Shown here piece by piece: positions 26,517-35,833 of a DNA stretch of 64,000 bases. This stretch comes from Yinghuangia seranimata (GTDB lineage Bacteria > Actinomycetota > Actinomycetes > Streptomycetales > Streptomycetaceae). The number at the start of each line of letters is the position of its first letter. Within the stretch, counting starts at the first letter, position 1. The translations under genes and the position numbers were made by a program. The notes below the pieces were generated by a model. The model did not search any database. It had not been told where the DNA came from and worked only from the letters and a program-made list of their open reading frames with translations. The DNA lies in assembly GCF_029953285.1 (NCBI RefSeq), contig NZ_JASAOI010000068.1:31040-95039 (forward strand), written 5' to 3'.

Positions 26517-27694
26517 TCGGCGCGGCACCGGGCGAGCACCTCCCTCGCAAGCTGACGGTATGCGGCGGCGCCCACCGAGTTGGACGCGTACGTCGTGATC
26601 GGTTCGCCCGCGACGGTGGTCTCGGGGAACCGGACGGTGCGTCCGATGACGGTGTGGAAGACCTGCTCGCCGAACGCCTCGACGACGCGGGCGAGTACCT
26701 CGCGGCCGTGCACGGTGCGGACGTCGTACATCGTCGCCAGGATGCCGTCGAGGACGAGGTTCGGGTTGAGGCGCTCGTGCACCTTCTCGATCGTCTCGGT
26801 GAGCAGCGCGACGCCGCGCAGCGCGAAGAACTCGCACTCCAGCGGCACGATCACGCTGTCGGCGGCGGTGAGCGCGTTGACGGTCAGCAGGCCGAGGGAC
26901 GGCTGGCAGTCGATGATGATGTAGTCGTAGTCCTGCACGAGCGGACGGATCGCGCGCGCGAGCGTTGTCTCGCGGGCCACTTCGGTGACCAACTGGACCT
27001 CGGCGGCGGACAGGTCGATGTTGCTCGGCAGCAGGTCCATGCCCGGGATGATGGTCTTCAGCAGGACGTCGTCCGCGCTGAGGTGCGACTCCATCAGCAG
27101 GTTGTAGACGGTGAGTTCGAGCTCCATCGGGTTGACGCCGAGGCCGACCGAGAGGGCGCCCTGCGGGTCGAAGTCCACGAGGAGGACGCGCCGTCCGTAC
27201 TCCGCGAGCGCGGCGCCCAGGTTGATGGTCGACGTGGTCTTGCCGACGCCGCCCTTCTGGTTGCACATCGCGATGATCTTGGCGGGGCCGTGCTCGCCGA
27301 CCGGGCCCGGGACCGGGAAGTAGGGCAGCGGGCGGCCGGTGGGACCGACGCGCTCGCGGCGCTGGGTCGCGGCGTCGGGCGCCAGGGTGGCGGCGTACTC
27401 CGGGTCGGGCTCGTAGTCGGCGTCCGGGTCGAAGGGCCCGCCGCGCAACTCCTCGGCGTAGCGCAGCTCGTCGTCGTAGTAGTACATGTCGTACGCGTAC
27501 TCGTCCGCCTCGGCCCCGGCCGGGGCTCCAGCTGCACCCGCATGGTCGGCCGTCGACGGAGGCGCGGCGTCGCGCGTCCCCTGCTGCTCCGCGGCAGGGC
27601 CCGGGGTTCCCGCCCCGGTTCCCTGAACCGACCCACGGGGGGCCTGGGCCGACGCTGGCTGGGCACCCCCGGGAGCAAATGTCGACTCATTCAC
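26513..27694 (-). CDS. ParA-family ATPase of the scpAB locus
   Basis: 393 residues. Deviant Walker A KGGVGKTT (preceded by CNQ), Walker A' VDFDPQGALS and Walker B IIIDCQPSLG mark a ParA/Soj ATPase. The first ~130 residues are disordered with an acidic Tyr-rich patch (YAYDMYYYDDELRY). GTG 27694 is preceded by a textbook AAGGAGGT box, so the start is firm even though an upstream frame is open. It is not the oriC-linked ParA, since gidB, parB and rnpA are absent. It sits between xerD and scpA, as in other Streptomyces-type genomes, pointing to a role in segregation or condensation. The next gene overlaps its stop. Confidence 0.9.
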   Translation of the reverse strand: MNESTFAPGGAQPASAQAPRGSVQGTGAGTPGPAAEQQGTRDAAPPSTADHAGAAGAPAGAEADEYAYDMYYYDDELRYAEELRGGPFDPDADYEPDPEYAATLAPDAATQRRERVGPTGRPLPYFPVPGPVGEHGPAKIIAMCNQKGGVGKTTSTINLGAALAEYGRRVLLVDFDPQGALSVGLGVNPMELELTVYNLLMESHLSADDVLLKTIIPGMDLLPSNIDLSAAEVQLVTEVARETTLARAIRPLVQDYDYIIIDCQPSLGLLTVNALTAADSVIVPLECEFFALRGVALLTETIEKVHERLNPNLVLDGILATMYDVRTVHGREVLARVVEAFGEQVFHTVIGRTVRFPETTVAGEPITTYASNSVGAAAYRQLAREVLARCRAE

Positions 27695-27735
27695 AAGTCG
27701 TCTTACCTCCTTGCCGACCAGGCCATTTCTTGCTT

Positions 27736-27761
27736 CGTCAGCGTGACGATCCGTACTGACG
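27736..27761 (-). promoter_or_regulatory. Inverted repeat upstream of parA
   Basis: CGTCAG and CTGACG, 14 nt apart, about 40 bp upstream of the parA ribosome-binding site within the 139-bp xerD-parA gap. Could be an operator; no proof. Confidence 0.25.
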
Positions 27762-27833
27762 GTTCGCGACTCTATGGCGTGTCGCATGGTCGCAGCAAGG
27801 CGAACCGCCCGACCCATGCAACATCGCACCGGT

Positions 27834-29057
27834 TCAGTCAAGGGCCCGCGGGTGGGAAGCTGCGTAGACCTCGCGAAGTCGATCAATCGTGACCAGGGTG
27901 TAGACCTGAGTGGTCGTCACCGAGGCGTGTCCCAACAGTTCTTGGACAACTCGGACATCGGCGCCGCCGTCCAACAGGTGTGTCGCGAACGAGTGCCGCA
28001 GGGTGTGCGGCGACATGTCGTCCCCGAGTCCGGCCCGCCGCGCGGCGGATCGCAGTACGGTCCAACCGCTTTGCCGGGTAAGCCGACCGCCGCGAGCGTT
28101 GAGGAACAGTGCGGCGCCACCGCGACCGTTACCGATCAATTCCGATCGGGACCGGGCGAGGTAGTCGGAGACCGCCTCCGCGGCGTACGAACCGACGGGC
28201 ACCACACGCTGTTTGCCGCCCTTGCCGGCGAGCACCACCGTACGTGACGCCAGATCGACATCGTCGACATCCAGCCCCACCGCCTCGGACACCCGCGCGC
28301 CGGTCCCGTAGAGGAGTTCGAGCAGCGCGCGGTCCCGCGCGCCGAACGGAGGATCGGCGGCCGACGCGGCGGCCAGCAGCGCCTCCACACGCTCCAGCGG
28401 AACGGCCTTGGGGAGCCGCAGCGGCGGTGCGGGCGGCGGCACTTCGCCCGCGACGTCCCGGGCCACCAGGCCCTCACGCAGGCAGAACCGGTGGAACCCA
28501 CGCACCGCGACGACGGCCCGCGCCGCGGACGCGTCGGCGAGCGCGGGCCCGTGCGCGTCCCCCGTGCGCAACGTCCCGACGTACGCGGTGACATCCGCGG
28601 TCCCCACGTCCCCCGGATCCGACCGTCCGACCTCGGCCAGAACGGCTAGATATCGCCCCAGGTCCCGCCGATACGCCGCAACGGTATGCGCCGACAACCC
28701 GCGTTCAACGGACAGGTGGTCCAGATACGCCCGCACACCCCGACCGAGCCCGCTCGCGGACGCGGGCGCGGATGCGGACGTGAACGCAGGCGTGGACGCG
28801 GATGCGGGCGTCGACCCGGGCGTAGACCTGGGCGCAGGCGTAGGCGTGTGCGCGGGCGTGGACGGGTGCTTGGGCGTGGAGGTGGGCGTGGGCGTGTGCG
28901 TGGCTGCGCTCTTCGCCTCGCCGGCGCTCTGCGCACCCCCCGCGCCCTCGGCGTCGTCCGTGCGCGACGCGCCGTCGTGCGGTCCCGTCGCGTCCGTTCC
29001 GTCCGACGCGGTCGCCCGACCGTCCCCGTTCCCCGCCCCGTGGTTCTCGCCGTTCAT
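27834..29057 (-). CDS. xerD: Site-specific tyrosine recombinase XerD-like with Thr/Pro tail
   Basis: 407 residues, about 100 longer than usual. The SAM-like core-binding domain starts at [16 protein letters not shown], and the catalytic domain has the full set: Arg in [12 protein letters not shown], the H-x-x-R of [15 protein letters not shown], His of [11 protein letters not shown] and nucleophile Tyr386 in QVYTLV. It resolves chromosome dimers at dif together with an XerC partner. The extra ~100 N-terminal residues are mostly Thr/Pro/Ser/Ala repeats. ATG 29057 is the best start; a start near the core domain is possible and would remove the tail. No dif-like site is recognised in this window. 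It is separated from ald by a strong terminator. Confidence 0.9.
   Translation of the reverse strand: MNGENHGAGNGDGRATASDGTDATGPHDGASRTDDAEGAGGAQSAGEAKSAATHTPTPTSTPKHPSTPAHTPTPAPRSTPGSTPASASTPAFTSASAPASASGLGRGVRAYLDHLSVERGLSAHTVAAYRRDLGRYLAVLAEVGRSDPGDVGTADVTAYVGTLRTGDAHGPALADASAARAVVAVRGFHRFCLREGLVARDVAGEVPPPAPPLRLPKAVPLERVEALLAAASAADPPFGARDRALLELLYGTGARVSEAVGLDVDDVDLASRTVVLAGKGGKQRVVPVGSYAAEAVSDYLARSRSELIGNGRGGAALFLNARGGRLTRQSGWTVLRSAARRAGLGDDMSPHTLRHSFATHLLDGGADVRVVQELLGHASVTTTQVYTLVTIDRLREVYAASHPRALD
28760..28905 (-). repeat. Simple GGCGTG-type repeat coding the XerD Thr/Pro tail
   Basis: Variants of GGGCGTGGGCGTG and GACGCGGGCG alternate for about 145 bp on the plus strand; the coding strand gives [10 protein letters not shown] and [10 protein letters not shown]. 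Slippage-prone hexamer-like DNA. Confidence 0.6.
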
Positions 29058-29092
29058 GGCGGCCAGTCTGGCGTGCCTGCCCCCGGAAACGC

Positions 29093-29132
29093 GTGATGCC
29101 GGACCCCACGCCGTTGTGGGGTCCGGCATCAC
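29093..29132. terminator. Perfect 17-bp hairpin terminator after ald
   Basis: GTGATGCCGGACCCCAC pairs without mismatch with GTGGGGTCCGGCATCAC around the 6-nt loop GCCGTT, located 112 bp after the ald stop and 36 bp upstream of the xerD start. Confidence 0.8.
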
Positions 29133-29243
29133 ACCGTGCTTCGACGCGCCGTGAGACGGCCGCCTCGTACCCGCCGCCGGGCGCGACGTCGTTGTCGCGC
29201 GTGCGGGAGGGTCAGGTCGGGCCGGCCGCCGTCAGGGGGCGCG

Positions 29244-30359
29244 TCAGGCCAGCAGCTCCGCCGTCTCGACGTGGCCGAGGCCGTGGGCCTCGGCGACCGC
29301 CGCGTTGGTCAGCTGGCCCTCGTGGGTGCTCAGGCCGAGCGCGAGCGCCGCGTCGTCCTGGCACGCCTTGCGCCAGCCCTTGTTCGCGAGCGCGACGATG
29401 TACGGCATCGTCGCGTTGGTCAGCGCGAACGTCGACGTGTGCGGCACGGCGCCGGGCATGTTGGCGACGCAGTAGAAGATCGAGTTGTGGACCTTGTAGA
29501 CCGGGTTGTCGTGCGTGGTCGGACGCGAGTCCTCGAAGCAGCCACCCTGGTCGATCGCGATGTCGACGAGCACGGAGCCCGGCTTCATGCGCGACACGAG
29601 CTCGTTGGTGATGAGCTTCGGGGCCTTGGCGCCCGGCACCAGCACGGCGCCGATGACGAGGTCGGCGTCCAGCACGGCGCGCTCGATCTCGTACGCGTTC
29701 GAGGTGACCGTCTGCAGGTGGCCCTGGTAGATGCGGTCGGCCTGGCGCAGCGTCTCGATGTTGCGGTCGAGCAGCAGCACCTCGGCCTGCATGCCGAGCG
29801 CGATCGCGGCCGAGTTGAGGCCGGACACGCCGGCGCCGATGACGACGACCTTGGCCGCGTACACGCCGGACACGCCACCCATGAGGGTGCCGCGGCCGCC
29901 GCCCTGACGCATCAGGTGGTACGAGCCCACCTGCGGCGCGAGGCGGCCGGCGACCTCCGACATCGGCGCGAGCAGGGGCAGCGCACCCGAGGGGAGCTGC
30001 ACCGTCTCGTACGCGATCGAGGTGGTGCCCGCGGCCATCAGCGCGTCGGTGCACTCACGCGACGCGGCCAGGTGGAGGTAGGTGAAGAGGGTCTGGTCCT
30101 TGCGGAGCCGACCGTACTCCTCGGCGATGGGCTCCTTGACCTTGAGGATCAGCTCGCCGGTCTCCCACACCGCGTCGGCGGTGTCGAGGATGGTCGCGCC
30201 GGCCGCGACGTACTCCTCGTTGGGGATGGAGGAGCCGAGTCCGGCGTCCTTCTGGATGAAGACCTCGTGGCCGTTGCGCACGAGCTCGTGCACGCCGGCC
30301 GGGGTGATCGCCACGCGGTACTCGTGGTTCTTGACCTCGCTGGGAATGCCGACCTTCAC
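29244..30359 (-). CDS. ald: Alanine dehydrogenase
   Basis: 371 residues. NAD-dependent oxidative deamination of L-alanine to pyruvate, and the reverse. Signature segments: MKVGIPSEVKNHEYRVAITP at the start (encoded from GTG), catalytic Lys and His in LKVKEP and YLHLAAS, Rossmann motif VVIGAGVSGLNSA, and the C-terminal GGCFEDSRPTTHD. Length is standard. GTG 30359 follows AAGGACG. The upstream region contains a good promoter (30455-30483) and is clearly less GC-rich than the surroundings, so regulation there (for example by an Lrp/AsnC-type activator, as known in other bacteria) is plausible but not shown. Confidence 0.95.
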   Translation of the reverse strand: MKVGIPSEVKNHEYRVAITPAGVHELVRNGHEVFIQKDAGLGSSIPNEEYVAAGATILDTADAVWETGELILKVKEPIAEEYGRLRKDQTLFTYLHLAASRECTDALMAAGTTSIAYETVQLPSGALPLLAPMSEVAGRLAPQVGSYHLMRQGGGRGTLMGGVSGVYAAKVVVIGAGVSGLNSAAIALGMQAEVLLLDRNIETLRQADRIYQGHLQTVTSNAYEIERAVLDADLVIGAVLVPGAKAPKLITNELVSRMKPGSVLVDIAIDQGGCFEDSRPTTHDNPVYKVHNSIFYCVANMPGAVPHTSTFALTNATMPYIVALANKGWRKACQDDAALALGLSTHEGQLTNAAVAEAHGLGHVETAELLA

Positions 30360-30454
30360 GGCTATCCACGTCCTTACTCGTACAGAGGGTTAAGACGCCG
30401 TCGGGCAACCCGTGGGCAGGCTGGCGCGCACCACCACGTCTCCGAGGCAGACTT

Positions 30455-30483
30455 AGCTTAATGCGGCTCTAACGCCTTGCCAA
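30455..30483 (-). promoter_or_regulatory. Promoter of ald
   Basis: On the minus strand, TTGGCA (30483-30478) and TAAGCT (30460-30455) are separated by exactly 17 nt, about 95 bp upstream of the ald GTG. A good match to the vegetative consensus. Confidence 0.6.
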
Positions 30484-30579
30484 CCTTACAAAGTGCCAGT
30501 GAAGCCAGCAGACTGTTTTGCTTTCCCAGGTTGGGAGCTTTCGAGCTGCTGAAAGGCAGGTACCCGGCGCCGTGCCCCC

Positions 30580-32769
30580 TCAGTCCCGCCGGGCGGGTGG
30601 CGGCGCGCCGTCCCCGGACGCGGCGGCCTCGGCTCCCGCGCCCCGTCCGGGCCCCGAGGCGTCCGCCTCTAGCATCCGGCGCACCGCGTCGGCCTGCGGC
30701 GCGTCGGCCAGCAGGGCGAGCGCCTGGCGGCGCCGGGAGCGGGCCTCGCGCAGGTCGCCGGTGTCCTCCAGGAGGTCGGCGGTGCGCAGCAGGGTGAGCG
30801 CCTCGAGCCGCTCGTCGCCCGCCGCGCGGAACGCCTCCAGCGCGTCCCGGTAGACGGTGAGGGCCTCGCGGGTGCGGCCCGCGTCCCCCAGGCACTCGCC
30901 GATGTCGGACAGCACGCGCCCCACCTCGGCGTGGTCGTCGAGCCTGCGCCGCACGCCGAGGGCGGCGCGGTGGTCGCGCAGCGCCTGTTCGAAGCGGCCC
31001 ATGCGGGCGTGCAGGCGGCCGAGGTGGGACAGCACGCGGGCCTGGCCGACGCTGTCGCCGGTGGTGCGGCGCAGCAGCAGGGCGCGGTCGTACCAGTCGG
31101 CGGCGCGCTGGAGGTCGCCGAGGTCGGCGTACGCGTTCCCGAGGTTGACCATGGCGCGGCCCTCGCCGGCGGGGTCGGCGATGGACCGGGACACCTCGAG
31201 GGCGGCGCGGTAGCAGGCGAGCGCCTGTTCGAGCTCGGCCCGGGCGACGTGCAGGTTGCCGAGGTTGAGCAGCGCGACGGCCTCCTGGCGGCCCGAGCCG
31301 TGCCGGCGCGCGGTGGACAGCGCGAGCTCGTGCAGTTCGCGGACGTCGCGCCAGTGCGCGCGGCGGTCCAGCAGCCGGGTCAGGACCGCGACGAGCCTGC
31401 GGGTGGGGCCGTCGAGGCCGGCCGCGGCGGCGACGCGCGCGGCGGCGAGCAGCTCGGGGCGTTCCTCGCGCACCCAGGCGCGGGCCTGCGCCGGGGACTC
31501 GAAGCGGACGTCGGCGGGGACCGCGGCGCCGCGCCCGGCCAGGGTGTGCTCGGCGGCGCGGGCGAGCCGCACGTACCGGTCGAGGAGGCGCACGCGGGCG
31601 GTGCGGCGCTCGCCGGGGCGCTCCTCGGCGTCGAGGCACTCCTGGACGTAGCCGCGCAGCAGTTCGTGGAACCGGAAGCGGCCGGGCGCCCCGCCGGGTT
31701 CCAGCAGGTGCAGCTCGCACAGCTCGGCGAGCGAGCGGGCGGCGGCGTCGGGCCCGCAGTCGGCGAGCGCGGCGGCCGCGTCCGGGCCGAACTCGCGGCC
31801 GGGCACGAGCGCGAGGAGCCGCAGCAGGCGGGCGGCCGACGGCACGAGCTCGCGGTGCACGAGCGCGAAGCAGGCGCGCAGCGCCAGTTCGGCGTCGTCG
31901 CAGGTGCCCTGCAGGCGCAGTCGTTCGGCGCGGAGCCGCCGGGCGACGTCGGCGAGCGCGTAGCGGGGGCGGGCGCGCAGCCACGCTCCGGCGAGCTTGA
32001 GGGCGGCGGGGTGGTAGTCGCACAGCGACAGCAGGTCGTCGGCGGCGCGCGGGTCGCACGCGACGCGGGTCTGGCCGGCGAGCGAGCCGAGGAGCTCGGC
32101 GGCGGCCGCGGTGTCGAGGACGTCGAGCGCGCAGGCGCGCACGACGGCGGCCCGGCCGAGGCCGGTGAGCGGGCTGACGGTGGTGACGACGACCAGCGCG
32201 GTGGGGCTCTCGGGCAGTAAGGGCCGCAGCTGCGCGGTGCCGGTGAGGTCCTCGAGGAGGACGAGTATGCGGCGGTCGTCCAGCAGTTCGCGGAACCGCT
32301 GCGAGCGGTCCTCGCCGCCGGGCGGGGTGTCGTGGTCGCCGAGCGCGTGCAGGAACGCCTCGAGCACGTCGGCGGGCGCGGTGGTCTCGCCGCGCGGGCC
32401 GGTCAGGCGGGCGTACAGCACGCCGTCGGGGAAGTGCGGGGCGAGCCGGTGGGCGAGCAGCACGGCGAGCGAGCTGCGGCCGATGCCGGGCGGGCCGGAG
32501 ATCGCCACGACGCGGTCGGGCGGCAGCAGCGAGGCCCGGGCCGCGACGCCCTGGACGGGCACCGCGGCGCCGGGTCCGGTCACCCAGCCGTAGAGCGTGC
32601 GCAGTTCGTCGTCCCGCCCGACGAACTGGTCGGGCGCGGGGGGTAGTTGCGCGGGCCCGAGGCGGAGGGTGGGGATCCCGGGGTCGTCCGCGGCGCGGGG
32701 CGCGGGCACGGAGGCACCGCCGGCGCCGGGCGCCCCGGCCGCCGCGGTGGACTCACCAGCCTGAATCAC
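30580..32769 (-). CDS. NB-ARC/TPR STAND protein with variant Walker A
   Basis: 729 residues. An AAA/NB-ARC-like ATPase domain (FVGRDDELRTLYGWV to about residue 380) followed by TPR repeats (ALLNLGNLHVARAELEQAL, AMVNLGNAYADLGDLQRA, VLSHLGRLHARMGRFEQAL). The P-loop reads GPPGIGRSS: the invariant Lys is Arg. Walker B is ILVLLEDL. So nucleotide binding may be kept while hydrolysis is weakened or lost. No DNA-binding domain is visible, unlike the SARP-type protein at 15.6-19.6 kb. GTG 32769 is the start; a G-rich ribosome region precedes it. It sits between nudix/pyrG and ald on the same strand. Role unknown; STAND proteins usually act as ligand-gated scaffolds. Confidence 0.85.
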   Translation of the reverse strand: MIQAGESTAAAGAPGAGGASVPAPRAADDPGIPTLRLGPAQLPPAPDQFVGRDDELRTLYGWVTGPGAAVPVQGVAARASLLPPDRVVAISGPPGIGRSSLAVLLAHRLAPHFPDGVLYARLTGPRGETTAPADVLEAFLHALGDHDTPPGGEDRSQRFRELLDDRRILVLLEDLTGTAQLRPLLPESPTALVVVTTVSPLTGLGRAAVVRACALDVLDTAAAAELLGSLAGQTRVACDPRAADDLLSLCDYHPAALKLAGAWLRARPRYALADVARRLRAERLRLQGTCDDAELALRACFALVHRELVPSAARLLRLLALVPGREFGPDAAAALADCGPDAAARSLAELCELHLLEPGGAPGRFRFHELLRGYVQECLDAEERPGERRTARVRLLDRYVRLARAAEHTLAGRGAAVPADVRFESPAQARAWVREERPELLAAARVAAAAGLDGPTRRLVAVLTRLLDRRAHWRDVRELHELALSTARRHGSGRQEAVALLNLGNLHVARAELEQALACYRAALEVSRSIADPAGEGRAMVNLGNAYADLGDLQRAADWYDRALLLRRTTGDSVGQARVLSHLGRLHARMGRFEQALRDHRAALGVRRRLDDHAEVGRVLSDIGECLGDAGRTREALTVYRDALEAFRAAGDERLEALTLLRTADLLEDTGDLREARSRRRQALALLADAPQADAVRRMLEADASGPGRGAGAEAAASGDGAPPPARRD

Positions 32770-32902
32770 TGCCGACGACCCCCTGCTCCCCGCCCCCGAC
32801 TGTCCCTGCGCGCAGGGTAGCGAACCGTGCGCTCAGGACGCGTATCGACGCACGGGAGCCGAGGGTGGACCGCGCGAAGCGGTCGTCTCGACCGCCGCGG
32901 CG

Positions 32903-33559
32903 TCAGAACGGCCGGGCGGGCCAGGGGGCGTCAGCGGGGCGGAGTCCGTCGAGGCCGGTGGCGGTGGTGCGGGCGGCGTGGACGGCCAGGACGCCCGCGA
33001 CGAGTGTCGGGTTGTGCAGTTCGCCGGCGAGCACGAGGGCGATCAGGTCGTCGAGCGGCGCCCAGTCCAGTTCGAGGTCGAGTTCCTCGCCGTGCGCCTC
33101 GTAGCGTTCGCCGGTCGCCTCGCTCAGGCCGCGGGCGAGGAACACGCGGATCGCCTCGCTGGAGGAGCCGGGGGTGTTGTAGTAGTCGACGAGGACGCGC
33201 CAGTCGTCGGCCTTGTGGTGGGCCTCCTCGTACAGCTCGCGCTGCGCGGCGCCGAGCGGCGGCTCGCCGGGTACGTCGAGCAGTCCGGCCGGGACCTCCC
33301 ACAGCTTGTGCCGCACGGGGTGCCGGTACTGGCGCAGCACGAGGACGCGGTCGCGCTCGTCGAGCGCGATGACGCCGACGGCGCCGGGGTGGACCAGGTA
33401 GTCGCGGCGCGCGAAGGCCCCGTCGGGCATCGTCACGACCTCGGTGCGCATCGCGGTGACGCGGCCTTGGTACGGGGTGGCGGTCTCGGTGACCCGCCAT
33501 TCCTCGGGGGTGTCCTGGAACCGGGTCTCGAACCGGGCGGGGCGTTCGTCGACGTTCAT
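32903..33559 (-). CDS. NUDIX hydrolase, ADP-ribose pyrophosphatase type
   Basis: 218 residues. The Nudix box begins at GLLDVPGEPP and carries the REL-YEE core (AQRELYEEAHHKADDW), and the upstream VLRQYRHPVRHKLWEVPAG is typical of ADP-ribose/nucleoside-diphosphate-sugar pyrophosphatases. It would hydrolyse ADP-ribose to AMP and ribose 5-phosphate. ATG 33559 directly follows the pyrG terminator region. The pyrG-nudix neighbourhood is conserved in Streptomyces-type chromosomes. One variation: the glycine after the EE pair of the canonical box is replaced by a His-rich HHK stretch. Confidence 0.9.
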   Translation of the reverse strand: MNVDERPARFETRFQDTPEEWRVTETATPYQGRVTAMRTEVVTMPDGAFARRDYLVHPGAVGVIALDERDRVLVLRQYRHPVRHKLWEVPAGLLDVPGEPPLGAAQRELYEEAHHKADDWRVLVDYYNTPGSSSEAIRVFLARGLSEATGERYEAHGEELDLELDWAPLDDLIALVLAGELHNPTLVAGVLAVHAARTTATGLDGLRPADAPWPARPF

Positions 33560-33581
33560 GGCCTCAACGTAGTGGAGAACG

Positions 33582-33639
33582 CCGCGGGGGCGGCCCCGTT
33601 TTCGTCAAATCGACGAAAAAAGCGGGACCGCCCCCGCGG
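33582..33639. terminator. Terminator after pyrG
   Basis: Outer 12-bp arms CCGCGGGGGCGG (33582-33593) and CCGCCCCCGCGG (33628-33639) enclose an A/T-rich centre with a small TCGTC/GACGA hairpin and a run of six T on the minus strand. Fits an intrinsic terminator for pyrG 28 bp after its stop. Confidence 0.75.
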
Positions 33640-33666
33640 GGGGTGGTGCTCACGCGCTGCCGAGGG

Positions 33667-35373
<1,707 letters not shown>

Positions 35374-35833
35374 TGCCAAGGAGGGGCTCCCGTGGGGTCG
35401 TGATTCGAGGAGGGAATTCGACGGGGAGACTCCGCACCGCCGAGGGTTCTCGACGGGGCCGGAAGCGGTCCCTAGAAGTCCACGGGAGACCAGAGTAACA
35501 GCGCGCGGCGACAACGTCCCGTAGGCGGCGCCGTCACCACGCAGGACGATCTGCCCAATTCGGAGCGTAACCAAGGCCGTGATAAAGCGCTGGAAAACCG
35601 GGCGTTTGCCAAGGAAACGCCTTACGAGAGCAACACAGAGTCACGGAGCGGGCGCCGGAACCTACCTCTCGGGACTATGCTGATCACGGGTTCGCAGCGT
35701 CCGCCGGAGGGGCGGTACGGCGTCGTCCCGGCCTCCCCGCGCGACGCCCGCCGGGTGCCGCGCGGCCGACCCGGAACGCTGCCCGCACCCGCATCGACGA
35801 CCGATCCCAGCCAGCAACGGACGGACTTCGCGC
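35374..35833. other. Divergent promoter spacer between pyrG and GH15
   Basis: 460 bp with no supported gene. It must contain promoters for both flanking divergent genes. A 7-bp perfect inverted repeat GGCGTTT/AAACGCC lies at 35601-35621, and TATGCT at 35676-35681 could be a -10 box for the GH15 side. The stretch 35560-35700 is less GC-rich than its surroundings. Confidence 0.45.

Noticed and set aside
27834..29057. XerD considered as a phage or integron integrase
   Set aside because: Neighbours are core chromosomal genes (parA, scpAB, ald) in conserved order, and there are no phage genes or att repeats.
30360..30579. A/T-richer region upstream of ald considered as a riboswitch
   Set aside because: No recognisable aptamer core; a normal promoter explains the composition.
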